64,000 nucleotides of DNA from Agitococcus sp. (GCA_030646715.1 JAUSLJ010000005.1:1-64000); one strand, 5' to 3'; shown: positions 1 to 11,600, counted from the first letter of the stretch. Notes: a model not told the origin generated them from the sequence alone. Numbers and translations: made by a program.

Positions 1-140
1 AGGAACATGCGACAGAATGGCTATGGTTTTACAACCATGAACGACCGAACAAAGCTAATGGTGGGATACCACCAAAGCAAAAGCTGGCTCTAATAGCCTA
101 ACCTCTACTTTTAACTTCGGTTAAAAAAGGGATGATTACC
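1..140 (+). mobile_element. Right end of an IS3-family insertion sequence
   Basis: The first 101 bases encode the extreme C-terminus of an IS3-type transposase, followed by about 40 bases of non-coding DNA before an RTX reading frame resumes near position 143. The left part of the element lies outside the window. I place the element's end near 135-142 because the RTX-like frame has homology to the C-terminus of the large RTX protein only from about 143 and meets a stop codon (122-124) when read further upstream. The exact terminal repeat and target duplication cannot be defined without the other end. Confidence 0.75.
3..101 (+). CDS. IS3-family transposase OrfB, C-terminal fragment
   Basis: Reading from base 3 gives about 32 residues ending in TAA at 99-101. 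They contain WLWFYNHERPN followed by GGIPPKQKLAL, the hallmark end of the DDE integrase-core transposase of IS3-group elements. The catalytic DDE residues are upstream of the window. In the family, OrfB is normally made by a -1 frameshift from OrfA as a fused transposase. Only its tail can be seen here, so whether the element is intact is unknown. Confidence 0.8.
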   Translation, partial: EHATEWLWFYNHERPNKANGGIPPKQKLALIA

Positions 141-142
141 GC

Positions 143-385
143 ACCAACTTAGAAGTCACACGCATTGGCACGACCGATAAGTTGATTATCAATAATTGGT
201 ACACCAGCACGGCGTATCGTGTCGAGCAGTTTAAGACGAGTGATAATTTTACCTTAGACCATAACAAGGTGGCTCAGCTAGTACAGGCAATGTCTACCCT
301 AACTGCACCGCCTGCGGGTCAAACGACATTAAGTGCTACACAGCATCAACAGTTGGATGCGGTGATTGCGGCGAGTTGGCTTTAA
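143..385 (+). pseudogene. C-terminal remnant of an RTX protein cut by the IS
   Basis: From about 143 the frame reads TNLEVTRIGTTDK and continues to the stop at 383-385. It aligns along its whole length with the last 80 or so residues of the large RTX protein ending at 12294: both share GTTDK, a WY-STA motif, VEQ-KT, QLV-AM-SLT-PP-GQTTL and a final QLDA-I-A-W. The N-terminal part is missing and an in-frame stop lies just upstream, at the IS junction. The likely history is that an IS3 element inserted near the 3' end of a second RTX gene. No ribosome-binding site or start codon supports an independent small gene. Confidence 0.75.
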
Positions 386-423
386 TCTTGTAGTGGTGCA
401 ATCTTAGGCTTGCACCCATCAAA

Positions 424-470
424 TGAAGTCTTTACCCTACGCACGCGCTAGGGCAAAGACTTCACATTTT
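424..470 (+). terminator. Hairpin terminator after the RTX remnant
   Basis: Sixteen-base arms (424-439 and 449-464) pair with a single mismatch around a 9-base loop and are followed by a T-rich stretch. This is a plausible rho-independent terminator for the disrupted RTX gene. Confidence 0.7.
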
Positions 471-568
471 ATAATAACTGTATCCTCTTATCAGCGAGCG
501 TAAAGGACATTTGGGCGCGTTTAGGGAATAACACTCGTCAGCCTAAATTTAGTTAGACTATTTGACTA

Positions 569-2737
569 TTGGAAATCAAACTCGTGTCATCACCTGAAAT
601 AATTACTCCTACACCTAATCCCCAAGCCGTTCCTGTCATTGATACAGGTTTAGCCTGTTTAATCATGTTGGCGCGTTTCCATGCTTTAGCCGTAGATCCA
701 CAACAAATTGCCCATGAATTTAAAGAATCAGGTAAGTCGTTTGGCATCACTGAAATTTTATTAGCCGCAAAAAAATTAGGTTTAATTGCTAAAAAAGTAA
801 AACCATCGAAAGAGCGTATTGCGACGACACCGATGCCTGCTATTGCACTTGCTCAGGACGGCACATTTTTTATTGTTGCCCGTATGGAAGGCGAAAAAAT
901 ACTGATTCACGATCCCAAAGTCGAACGCCCCGAAATTATCGACCAAGCGACATTTGAAGCGCGATGGTCAGGTGAGATGCTATTGTTTACCTCGCGTGCG
1001 TCATTGGCTGGGGAGTTGGCGAAGTTCGATTTTAGTTGGTTTGTGCCTGCGATTGTTAAATACCGTAAGTTGTTAGGCGAAGTGCTGCTGGTGTCCTTTG
1101 TTTTACAATTGTTTGCGCTGGTGACACCGTTATTTTTTCAAGTGGTGATGGATAAAGTCCTAGTACATAAAGGCTTTACTACCTTAGATGTTATTGCCGT
1201 TGCCTTTGTCGCGGTGGTGATTTTTGAAGTGACATTAACGACGTTGCGTAGTTATGTTTTTGCCCATACCACCAGTCGTATAGATGTTGAGCTGGGGGCA
1301 AAACTCTTTCGCCATCTACTTAATTTACCCCTTGCCTATTTTCAAGCGCGACGAGTGGGCGATTCGGTAGCGAGAGTACGTGAATTAGAAAACATTCGAA
1401 GTTTTTTGACAGGTAATGCCATTACGCTGGTGCTGGACTTAGTGTTTTCGGTGGTTTTTATCGCCGTGATGTTTATGTATAGCAAATGGCTCACCTTGAT
1501 TGTGTTGTTGTCGTTGCCGTGTTATTTCATTATTTCGCTGTTGATTACCCCTGTTTTGCGTACACGTTTAAATGAAAAATTTAACCGCAGTGCCGAAAAC
1601 CAATCGTTTTTAGTCGAAACCATTAGCGGTATTGATACCGTCAAAGCGATGGCTGTTGAGCCGCAATGGACGCGGAAGTGGGACAATCAACTTGCGGCTT
1701 ATGTTTCTTCCAGTTTTAAAACAGCCGTTATTGGTATGTTTGCTAATGGCGGTATTACCTTAGTCAGTAAGTTTGTCACCATTGCCACCCTTTATTTTGG
1801 TGCAAAATTAGTCATTAGCGGTGACTTGTCCGTAGGACAGTTAATTGCTTTTAATATGTTGTCAGGACAAGTCACTTCGCCTGTGATGCGACTAGCGCAA
1901 TTATGGACAGACTTTCAACAGACAGGTATTTCAATTCAGCGTTTAGGCGATATTCTCAATACTCGTACTGAGTTAGCAACAAGCAAAACATCACTACCCC
2001 CAATCCGTGGGCAAATTCAATTAGACCAAGTGAACTTCCGTTATCGCCCCGATGCTGCGGAAGTTATTCGTAATCTCACGTTGGGTATTAACGCAGGTGA
2101 AGTTGTTGGTATTGTTGGTCGTTCAGGGTCGGGTAAAAGTACTTTAACCAAATTAGTGCAACGTTTGTATCTGCCAGAACGGGGGCGAGTGCTGATTGAT
2201 GGTATGGATATTGCTCTTGCTGATGCCTCCTCCTTACGGAGACAAATTGGTGTCGTCTTGCAAGAAAACGTATTATTCAATCGCAGTATCCGCGATAACA
2301 TCGCCTTGTCAGACCCAGCCGCACCTTTACAATTAGTGATGCAAGCCGCGCAATTAGCAGGCGCACATGAGTTTATTAGTGAGTTATCTGAAGGCTACGA
2401 CACGATGGTTGGTGAGCATGGTTCGTCGTTATCGGGTGGTCAACGACAACGTATTGCCATTGCGCGAGCGTTGATAACTAATCCGCGTATTTTGATTTTT
2501 GATGAAGCCACAAGTGCATTAGATTATGAATCCGAGCGTATTATTCAAAATAATATGAAAGCGATTTGTAAAGGTCGGACGGTGATTATCATTGCCCATC
2601 GTTTATCTGCGGTGCGTGATGCGAATCGTATTATTGTCATGGACAGAGGGCAAATTGTTGAGCAAGGCGTTCACGCCGAACTTATCACTCGTCCTAAGGG
2701 CTTATATGCTCATCTTTACAATATGCAGCAAGGATAA
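569..2737 (+). CDS. Type I secretion ABC exporter, HlyB type (C39-like domain)
   Basis: An inner-membrane ABC exporter of about 720 residues that energises one-step secretion of RTX proteins. Residues of about 24-145 form a C39 peptidase-like domain in which the usual catalytic DCG motif reads DTG, so it should bind substrate without cleaving it, as in HlyB. Residues of about 165-445 carry the transmembrane bundle. The nucleotide-binding domain follows with Walker [10 protein letters not shown], signature LSGGQRQR, Walker [13 protein letters not shown] and the switch histidine in IIIAHRLS. The frame opens with TTG at 569; GTG at 584 has a GGAAA eight bases upstream and may be the true start. 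The hlyD-like gene follows after 6 bases. Substrates are probably the RTX proteins on either side. Confidence 0.93.
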   Translation: MEIKLVSSPEIITPTPNPQAVPVIDTGLACLIMLARFHALAVDPQQIAHEFKESGKSFGITEILLAAKKLGLIAKKVKPSKERIATTPMPAIALAQDGTFFIVARMEGEKILIHDPKVERPEIIDQATFEARWSGEMLLFTSRASLAGELAKFDFSWFVPAIVKYRKLLGEVLLVSFVLQLFALVTPLFFQVVMDKVLVHKGFTTLDVIAVAFVAVVIFEVTLTTLRSYVFAHTTSRIDVELGAKLFRHLLNLPLAYFQARRVGDSVARVRELENIRSFLTGNAITLVLDLVFSVVFIAVMFMYSKWLTLIVLLSLPCYFIISLLITPVLRTRLNEKFNRSAENQSFLVETISGIDTVKAMAVEPQWTRKWDNQLAAYVSSSFKTAVIGMFANGGITLVSKFVTIATLYFGAKLVISGDLSVGQLIAFNMLSGQVTSPVMRLAQLWTDFQQTGISIQRLGDILNTRTELATSKTSLPPIRGQIQLDQVNFRYRPDAAEVIRNLTLGINAGEVVGIVGRSGSGKSTLTKLVQRLYLPERGRVLIDGMDIALADASSLRRQIGVVLQENVLFNRSIRDNIALSDPAAPLQLVMQAAQLAGAHEFISELSEGYDTMVGEHGSSLSGGQRQRIAIARALITNPRILIFDEATSALDYESERIIQNNMKAICKGRTVIIIAHRLSAVRDANRIIVMDRGQIVEQGVHAELITRPKGLYAHLYNMQQG

Positions 2738-2743
2738 GCAGCC

Positions 2744-4171
2744 ATGAGTCTGAAAGTACATTTACAAGCATGGGCAGATTTACGCAGTCATTATCGACAA
2801 GTGTTTGCTCAGGCATGGGCTAATCGTCACGAAACCGATAGCAAAAACTTACAACCTCACGAAGCGCAGTTTTTACCTGCGGCGTTGTCTTTGCAAGAAG
2901 CCCCTGTTTCGCCTGCACCGCGTGTTGCCATGTGGCTGATTATCAGCTTTTGCGTGTTGACGGTGCTGTGGGCGTGTTTTGGCCATATTGATATTGTCGC
3001 GACGGCACAAGGCAAAATTGTCCCTAATCAGGGTAGTAAAATTATTCAATCGCTTGCTGTCGAAACGGTGAAAGCCATTCATGTTATTGATGGCCAGCAC
3101 GTGAAAGCAGGGGATGTGCTCATTGAGTTAGATGGCACGACCACGCAAGCCGACATTGACCGTGTGGCCAACGATTTAGTCGAGCAAAAATTACAAATCG
3201 CCCGTGCTAAGGCAATGCTTAATGGCTTGGCAAGCAATAAAGAGCCTGTGCTACAACGTCCTGCGGGCGCATCCGAGAGCCAGTTTTTAGAGGCTCAACT
3301 GTTACTAACAGGCCAATATGCGGAGTATCAATCAAAGCTTGCGTTATTGGCGGCAGAAATCAATAAAAAGCAAGCCGAGCAACGTTCCACCCAAGAAATT
3401 GTGAATAAATTGCAACGCAGTTTACCCATTTCTCAACAACGGGCACAAAACTTTAAACAGTTGGCTGACAACGATAATGTCCCTAAAGATGCTTATTTGC
3501 AGCGCGAACAACAAAGCATGGATCAGGCGGGCGATTTAGCCACCAGTCGCAGTCGTATCAAAGAAATTGCGGCAGCGTTGGCAGCAACGGAAGAGCAGAA
3601 AAAAGCGTTATTAGCCGAAACTAATCGCACGCATTTAGACAGCTTGAACGAAGCTAGTCAAAAAGCCTCGGCGTTAGAGCAAGAGTTAATTAAAGCAAAG
3701 TCGCGGAACGATTCGATGCGTTTAGTTGCGCCTGTCGATGGCACAGTACAGCAATTGGCCATTCATACCGTCGGTGGTGTGGTCACCGAAGCCCAAGCCC
3801 TAATGGTGATTGTGCCAACGAAAGATGCTGTCGAAGTGGAAGCGTTTTTAGAAAATCAGGACATTGGTTTTGTTTATGCTGGTCAACAAGCCGAAGTGAA
3901 AATCCAAACTTTCCCTTACACTAAATACGGCATTATTCATGGCACGGTGACCAGCGTTTCTAATGATGCCATTAATGATGAAAAGCGCGGTTTGATTTAT
4001 TCAACACGAGTCAAATTAGCGCGTAGTACGATGATGGTCGAAAGTAAAGAAGTGAATTTGTCGGCAGGCATGGCGGTGACTGTTGAGATAAAAACAGGCA
4101 CACGTCGAGTGATTGAATACTTCTTGAAGCCATTTTTAGAATATAAAAATGAGAGTTTGAGAGAGCGATAA
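2744..4171 (+). CDS. HlyD-family type I secretion adaptor (membrane fusion protein)
   Basis: A 475-residue periplasmic adaptor that links the ABC exporter to an outer-membrane TolC-like channel. A cytoplasmic N-terminus of about 60 residues precedes one transmembrane helix (about 61-80), then a first half-lipoyl segment, a long alpha-helical coiled-coil hairpin rich in Gln, Lys and Ala (about 130-325), the second half-lipoyl segment (VAPVDGTVQQL) and a beta-barrel domain. The cytoplasmic extension is typical of the RTX-exporter HlyD class rather than of EmrA or AcrA. ATG is preceded by AAGGA. It sits 6 bases after the ABC gene, so the two are co-transcribed. No outer-membrane channel gene is adjacent; the TolC homologue at 38644 belongs to a different operon. 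Confidence 0.93.
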   Translation: MSLKVHLQAWADLRSHYRQVFAQAWANRHETDSKNLQPHEAQFLPAALSLQEAPVSPAPRVAMWLIISFCVLTVLWACFGHIDIVATAQGKIVPNQGSKIIQSLAVETVKAIHVIDGQHVKAGDVLIELDGTTTQADIDRVANDLVEQKLQIARAKAMLNGLASNKEPVLQRPAGASESQFLEAQLLLTGQYAEYQSKLALLAAEINKKQAEQRSTQEIVNKLQRSLPISQQRAQNFKQLADNDNVPKDAYLQREQQSMDQAGDLATSRSRIKEIAAALAATEEQKKALLAETNRTHLDSLNEASQKASALEQELIKAKSRNDSMRLVAPVDGTVQQLAIHTVGGVVTEAQALMVIVPTKDAVEVEAFLENQDIGFVYAGQQAEVKIQTFPYTKYGIIHGTVTSVSNDAINDEKRGLIYSTRVKLARSTMMVESKEVNLSAGMAVTVEIKTGTRRVIEYFLKPFLEYKNESLRER

Positions 4172-4205
4172 AATACCAATGTTGGATTGTGGGAGCCAAT
4201 ACAAA

Positions 4206-5396
4206 ATGGCAAAACAAATTATTGTATTATTTTTTTTGAGTGTTTACCTTGTTGGGTGTGGATTCGAGGAGAATAGTAGCGCAGCGGCCGTCCCACTTAG
4301 TCAAGATAGTCAAACGGTCACTAATGCGGAGTTTGTTTGGCAATTGCCTCCCAATATAGCACCTCCTTTTGTACCAGAAAATAACCTCATGTCTAACGAA
4401 AAAGTGACCTTGGGACGATTTTTATTTTATGACAAACAGCTATCGGCGAATGCTTCACAAGCCTGCGCGGATTGTCATCAACAAGATAAAGCGTTTAGTG
4501 ATGGCCAAGTGACTGCCATTGGTTCAACGGGAATTGTGCATCCTCGTAATAGTCAAACCTTAGTTAATACGGCATTCAATCACTCACTAACATGGAATAA
4601 CTCTAATCTTACAAGTATTGAACAACAGATAGTCATTCCTTTATTTGGTAGTAGTCCCGTAGAAATGGGGCTTTCAGAACAAAACAAGAATAGTGTTTTA
4701 GCGCGTTTTCAAGAAAGTCCTCATTATATCAACTTGTTTAACAAAGCCTTTCCTAATGAAAGCGTACCTATCAACTTTAATAGTATCGTCAAAAGTATCG
4801 CCGCTTTTATTCGTACCTTGAATAGCTATAACAGTGCTTTTGATCGGTTTCAGCAAGGCGAAACAAATGCACTTTCTCCCTCCGCCCAACGCGGTATGGC
4901 TTTATTTCTGAGTGAAAGACTGGCCTGCACGCAATGTCATAGTGGTATTAATTTTAATCAGCCATCTGATACAGTAATACTGACAGGCAACAATAATATT
5001 TTTCAAAATATTGGCTTATTTAATGTCGATAATCAAGGAGGCTATCCTTTAGGCAATCAAGGATTGATTGAATTCACACATTTAAAAGAAGACATGGGCA
5101 AGTTTCGGATTCCTAGCCTAAGAAATGTTGAGCTTTCTGCCCCGTATATGCACGATGGCTCGGTTGTAACTCTTGACGATGTTTTGGATGTTTATTCAGC
5201 AGGTGGGCGTTTTGTGGCGGCAGGCGATAAAGCAGGAGATGGTCGCATAAATCCTTTTAAAAATGTGGTAATAAAAGGCTTTTCCTTAGCCGAGCAAGAC
5301 AAAAAAGACGTGATAAGTTTTTTGAATAGTCTGACTGATAAAGAGTTTATCAATAATGCAGCGTTCAGTAATCCATTGGTATCATCACAAAAGTAA
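4206..5396 (+). CDS. Di-haem cytochrome c peroxidase/MauG-family lipoprotein
   Basis: A 396-residue protein with two CxxCH haem-attachment motifs (CADCH near residue 87 and CTQCH near 241) and the conserved C-terminal block FRIPSLRNVELSAPYMHDGS. These define the CcpA/MauG di-haem peroxidase family, which reduces hydrogen peroxide or performs oxidative protein modification in the periplasm. The N-terminus is a lipoprotein signal (hydrophobic run ending LVGC), so it is probably membrane-anchored. I prefer ATG at 4206 to the upstream ATG at 4179 because GGGAG lies 10 bases before it and the signal peptide then begins normally (MAKQ). It starts 34 bases after hlyD and may be part of the secretion operon. 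Whether it is a peroxidase or a MauG-like modifying enzyme is not decided by these motifs. Confidence 0.88.
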   Translation: MAKQIIVLFFLSVYLVGCGFEENSSAAAVPLSQDSQTVTNAEFVWQLPPNIAPPFVPENNLMSNEKVTLGRFLFYDKQLSANASQACADCHQQDKAFSDGQVTAIGSTGIVHPRNSQTLVNTAFNHSLTWNNSNLTSIEQQIVIPLFGSSPVEMGLSEQNKNSVLARFQESPHYINLFNKAFPNESVPINFNSIVKSIAAFIRTLNSYNSAFDRFQQGETNALSPSAQRGMALFLSERLACTQCHSGINFNQPSDTVILTGNNNIFQNIGLFNVDNQGGYPLGNQGLIEFTHLKEDMGKFRIPSLRNVELSAPYMHDGSVVTLDDVLDVYSAGGRFVAAGDKAGDGRINPFKNVVIKGFSLAEQDKKDVISFLNSLTDKEFINNAAFSNPLVSSQK

Positions 5397-5531
5397 TACG
5401 GTAATTATCATCTACCTCATTGATTCAGACGCTCATCCTGTGGTGCATTTTAGTCGAATTGGGGCGCACTGATTGTGTTATTTGTCAAATAAAAACGCCT
5501 ACGTTTTCGGCCAAAAAACAGCCTAAATTCG

Positions 5532-5558
5532 TTGACTTCAATGTTGCATCAGTATATT
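5532..5558 (+). promoter_or_regulatory. Possible sigma-70 promoter for the large RTX gene
   Basis: A TTGACT box (5532-5537) is followed 15 bases later by TATATT (5553-5558). The spacing is shorter than the ideal 17, so this is only a candidate. It lies about 100 bases before the RTX start in the 259-base gap after the peroxidase gene. Confidence 0.25.
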
Positions 5559-5655
5559 TTTGTAATCAATCTTCGCCCTAACTTGTTCTATTATTAGACT
5601 AAAAGCTTTTCCAAAAGGTTAGGATGATCTGTGTTTATTAATGGAGTTTTTCGTC

Positions 5656-8600
5656 ATGGCCAATATCAATGGTACAAATAATAACGAACGTTTAAATGGC
5701 ACCGTCAATGGCGATACTATTTACGGCAATGGAGGTTCTGATTCTATTTATGGTGGTGATGGTAACGACAGGATGGTAGGGGGTGGTCGTTATGGTTTTT
5801 ACTACAGTTATGATGATGAGTTTTTAGATGGTGGTTCAGGAAATGATCATATCATTGGTGGACAAGGACGTGATGTACTTTATGGTGGCCATGGTGATGA
5901 TACATTAAGTGCTAGTGGTGGCAACGACAACTTAGATGGCGGTGCGGGCTCAGACTATATGGATGGAGGGTCTGGCTCTGATCGTTATGAGTTTGGACGC
6001 GGCTACGGCAAAGATACCCTGTATGATTATACCTATACGTATGGCAGTTATTCTGGTGCGTACTACAACGAAAAAAATAGACTGGTATTAAGTGGGTTAA
6101 ACAGCACGGATGTCACATTTACGCGTGATAACTATGACTTGTTGGTCAATATTAAAGGCACCTCCGATACTTTACGTATTTCTTACCAGTTTTATCAAAG
6201 CAGTTATTTTCAATATGGCGTGCAAAATATCACCTTTGCCAATGGCGCAGTTTGGGATAGGGATGCCATTAGTCGTAGCGAAGCGGTTGTTAATAAAGAG
6301 ATTACGGGCACTAACGGCTATGATTATTTGTCTGGTGGCAGTGGCAATGACACCATTCGTGGTTTAGCTGCTTCTGATACTTTGAACGGCAATGGTGGTA
6401 ATGACACGATTGAAGGCGGAAGTGGATTTGATTATTTATACGGTGGTGATGGCAACGATGTCTTAGATGGTGGTACGGATGGGGCCTATTTAACGGGTGG
6501 CAATGGTGCGGATACTTATCTGTTTAAGCGAGGTTATGGCGCAACAACAATTTATAATTATGATAACGACTCTTTTGGCACTTTAGCAGACCGTATTTTA
6601 TTTGGGGCAGGTATTGCCCAAAGCGATGTCGTTGTACGCAGAGAGTACAGCGATTTAGTTTTGACGATTAATGGAACTAATGACTCTTTAAGGGTGCAAA
6701 ATTACTTTTACGGCGATGAAAGTTATGGTTATGCCTTAGAAAATATCCAATTTGCGGATGGTAGTATTTGGAATACGGCAACTATTAAAAGTAAAGTGCT
6801 GCAAGGAACAGAAAATAACGACAGTCTCTATGGTTTTTCGTCCAATGATACGTTGCAAGGATTGGGCGGCAATGACTATTTAAATGGCGATGCAGGGAAT
6901 GACAATCTTGATGGCGGTACAGGGAATGATACTTTGTATGGTGGTAATGGCAACGACACTCTCAAAGGTGGAGTAGGTAATGACTATTTGCAAGGTGGTT
7001 ACGGCGCAGACGGCTATCTTTTTAGCCGTGGCGATGGCCAAGATACGATTTATAACTACGATTATGATCGCTTAGGGAGTCAAGCAGACAGTATTCAGTT
7101 TGGCTCAGGTATTGCAGAAACAGATGTCACCGCCACAAAAAATGGTAGTGATTTGGTTTTAACGATCAATAACACATCAGATAGCATTCGTGTTCAATAT
7201 TATTTTGAAAGTGGTGCGAATACGGCTTATGCCATCGAAAATATTCGCTTTGCCAATGGAGCCAACTGGGATATTAATACCATTAAGCAAAAAGTGTCTG
7301 GCCCTCGGGTTTTTAATGGCACCAATGCCAATGATTATTATGAAGGCGATTTTGGTAACGACATCATTCGGGGTAACGGCGGGCAAGATTATCTTGTTGG
7401 CAATGACGGTAACGACCTGATAGAGGGTGGTGCTGGGAATGATAATTTGTCAGGTGGACAGGGAAATGACTCCCTTAATGGCGGTTCGGGGAATGATTAT
7501 ATTGTCGATAGTGACGGTTCAGATACCTTTGTTTTTGAACGTGGCTCAGGCAGCGACTCTATCTACAATTACAACTCAAACAGGCAGACAACAACTGATG
7601 GTCAAAGTGATGTTATTCAATTAGGCACAGGTATTAGTGTATCCGATGTCAGCCTAAAGCGACAAGGCAATGATTTGGTTTTGTCGATCAATGGCACCAC
7701 CGATTCTTTGCGTATCCAAAATCATTTTTATAATGATTATTATGGCCAAAATTCCTATCAAATAGGACAAATTAAATTTGCTGATAATACCGTGTGGGAT
7801 ACGAGTTTTATTAAGGCCAAAGTATTAGAGGGTACAGAAAGTAACGATAGTATTTATGGCTATGCAAGTAACGATAATCTATTAGGTAAAGGCGGGAACG
7901 ATACTTTAAATGGCGGCGCAGGTAATGACACCCTAGAGGGCGGTGCGGGCTATGATTATCTAAATGGCGGTGATGGTAACGATACCGTTAATGGTGGTGA
8001 AGGTGATGACTATCTAAATGGTGGTTATGGAATTAATGTTTTAGATGGTGGCGCGGGGAATGACACCTATTACGGTGGACGTGGTGATGATACGTTTATA
8101 TTCACCAAAGGCTCAGGAAAAGATGTTGTTTCTAATTATAACTCTATTGGCTCTGATGCTTTACGCGACAAAATATTCCTCAAAGACTTAACCACGGCAG
8201 ATGTGACCTTCACTCGGATAAATTATGACCTTGAGTTAACGATCAACGGCACTAATGGTGCTGACAAGCTGAGGATTCCCAATTACTTCTACCAAAACTT
8301 TGGTAGTGGTTACTGCGCGTACTCGATTTCTCGTTTAGTTTTTGGTGATAGCGCGGAATATAACGCGGATAAAATCAGAGACTTAGTGTCTTCAGGCCAA
8401 TCGTTGATATTAGGTACGGCCAACAATGACACCTTGATTGGAAGTAGTCTAAATGAGACTTTGCGTGGTCTTGACGGTAATGATATGCAGTTTGGCTATG
8501 GCGGCAATGACACCGTAGAAGGCGGTAATGGCAACGATCAACTTTATGGTGGTGGAGGCAATGACTCCTTAGATGGTGGCGAAGGTAACGACTTCCTTGA

Positions 8601-11600
8601 AGGGGATAATGGTGCCGATACGTATCGTTTTGGTCGAAATAGTGGCCAAGATACCATCTATAATTTTGATAGCGACAGTCTAAATAGCAATGCTGACCGT
8701 ATTTTATTAGGTGCTGGCATCGCTGAAAGCGACATAACACTCAGTCAAGATGGCCAAGATCTTGTTATTCGCATTAATGGCACCAATGACAGTCTTCGGG
8801 TGCAAAATTACCTCCAAAATAATGCCACAACCGCTCATACCATCGAAAGCATTGTTTTTGCCAATGGCGCAACGTGGAGTATTGATGTTGTTAAACAAAA
8901 AATATTTGGTAGTGGTAATTTATTATTAATCGGTACCTCAGCGAATGACACCTTAACGGGTGGCAAAGGTAACGACACCATACGCGGTGTGGCGGGCGAT
9001 GACGTGTTATACGGCGGTGAGGGCGCTGACTATTTAGAGGGCGGACTAGGCAATGATAAGCTTTATGGCCAAGTAGGTGTTGATAGCCTATTAGGTGGAG
9101 CAGGTAATGACACCTATTATTTAGACGATGCTGACATTATTGTTGAAAATGCCAATGAAGGTTTAGATACCGTATATGTAGCTAACAACTACCTCATGGT
9201 AGCCAACCTAGAAAACTTAGTAATGACAGGTTCCTCGTCATTAACGATTGAAGGCAATACCAGTAATAACTTCATTACCACGAATTCAGGTGACAGCTTA
9301 GTAGCAGGATACCAAGGTAACGACACGATATTTGGCGGGGCAGGTAATGACCGTTTAATTGGCAATGAAGGTGATGATGTTATTGAAGGTGGTGCAGGTG
9401 ATGACCGTCTTCAAGGGAATGATGGGAGTAACATTTTACGCGGCGGTAATGGCAGCGATTACTACATTTTGTCGAATCTATTGGCGATTAATGAAGTCGG
9501 TGTAGATGTTATTCAAAACGAAGATAACGATGCGTTAAATGTCAAAGCCGACCGTATTCAGTTGTTTGATATTACGTCCGATAAAATCACTGTTAAACGT
9601 GTACTTGACCATTTAATTGTGCAAACAAGTCCAGCTAAAACCATTCGCGTAGAAAACTATTTTGCCAATGAAGGCGCCAGTAGTAGCGCGGTTGAGTTTA
9701 TCGACTTTGTTGACTTTGCCAAACAAAAAATCATCGAGACATGGGACATTGCGACCGTTAAAGCCAAAGTGTTGTTGGGTGGCAGTGCCAGCGAGAGTTT
9801 GACAGGTTATAGCAGTGATGATGTGTTGCAAGGCAATGATGGCGATGACACCTTAAATGGTAAAGGCGGCGTTGACTTGATGGAGGGTGGCGCAGGTAAC
9901 GACACTTTGTTAGGCGAGGACGGCAACGATGTGCTCAATGGGGGCGATGGTAACGATAGCCTATTGGGTGGTGCAGGGAATGATGTTTTAGGTGGTAAGG
10001 CGGGTGCAGATAGCTTAGACGGTGGTGCGGGTGATGACATTCTAAATGGCGGTGCAGGCGCAGATAAAATGCAGGGTGGCGCAGGCAATGATATTTATGA
10101 TGTGGATGATGTTGGGGATGTGGTGACGGAGGGCTTTGTTGGTACTGGACAGTTAACGCGTATAGATTTGTCATGGCGTGGTGACGAACCATCCTCTGGA
10201 GGTCTAAATATGTCAGTGTATCCATTGGGCAATTATCAGGTGACTATTTCTGATGATGGCACTAAAGTCGCTTTTACGACCGCTGCACACGACTTACAAG
10301 GAAATTATTGGGATAGAAATGACAAAAAGGATATTTATTTAAAAGATTTGATATCAGGAAAAGTGGAGCTTATAAGTGCTGTTGATGGTAGGCAAGGAGT
10401 AGGTAGACAAGGTAATGAGGAAAGTTTTGCCCCCAACTTTTTAAATAATAACTCACTCGGATTTTATAGCTATGCGACAAACTTGATAACGGGTCAACAA
10501 ATGGGTTATTCCCCAACGGGTTTTAGAGCATTTGTTAAGAATTTAGTCACAGGCGAGTTGACTACAAGAGCGCATCAAGTGCTGAAGACAGGCACACTAT
10601 CTAGCGATGGTAATATTCAGGTTTTTAATGATGCAGGCAATGTTTTTGTTAGAAATCTGCAAACTGATGTGGTTACACAAGTGAATGTCATGCAAGATGG
10701 AACTAAATTAGGAGACTCTAGAGCCTATGCTAGTTTTTACACAGACAGTAATGCCAATATAGTTTCAGGCGATGGTACTAAAGTTGTTTTTAGTGTTTCT
10801 GGCAGTAATATCAGCGGTACAAATGGTGTCTTTGTCAAAGACCTAACGCCATCCATCATTGATGCAGGCGGTATAGACACTGTCCAGTCAAGCATATCTT
10901 ACACCCTCGGCCAATATCTCGAAAATCTCACCTTAGCAGGTACAGCCAATATCAACGGCACAGGTAACAGCCTTGCTAATACCTTAAAGGGCAATAGCGG
11001 CAATAATACACTGACAGGAGATGAGGGTAACGACACCATACAAGGCGGCGCAGGCAATGATACGCTGATGGGTGGAAAGGGTAATGATACCTACCTCTTT
11101 AACTTAGGTGACAGCAATGACACGCTTGACAATACCAGTGCTGACAATAGTTCAGCCGCCGATGTATTAGTCTTAGGTGCAGGCATTACTGTCGGTAACA
11201 TAGAGTTTCATCGTGCCGTCAATAGCCCTGACTCGGTGATGAAAATTAAAGGCACTAACGATAGTATTACCATAAAAGACTATTTTGGCCATCCTGAAGT
11301 CTATGCCAATGCCTCTCTTCGTTTTGCTGACAACACGGTACTCACCTATCAACAAGTCTTTAAAATGGGTTTTACCAACACAGGCGACCAACAAAATAAT
11401 ACGCTGGTAGGTGGTGAAGGCGATGACCTTTTATTGGGCATGGCAGGTAATGATCAATTATTTGGGCATTTTGCTAATAGCACAATAGTAGGCGGAAACG
11501 ATACCTTAGACGGTGGTGCAGGCGCAGATACGATGTATGGCGGTGCAGGTAATGACAAATACATCGTGGATAATTTGTCAGATGTGGCTATTGAAGCATT

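Noticed and set aside
569-2737. Active C39 leader peptidase in the exporter
   Set aside because: The catalytic cysteine position is a threonine.
4179-4205. Upstream ATG for the peroxidase lipoprotein
   Set aside because: It puts an extra nine residues, including a cysteine and no site, before a normal lipoprotein signal; GGGAG favours 4206.
9807-10225. Long proline- and histidine-rich reading frames antisense to the RTX gene
   Set aside because: They mirror the glycine-aspartate codon pattern of the RTX repeats and have no ribosome-binding sites.
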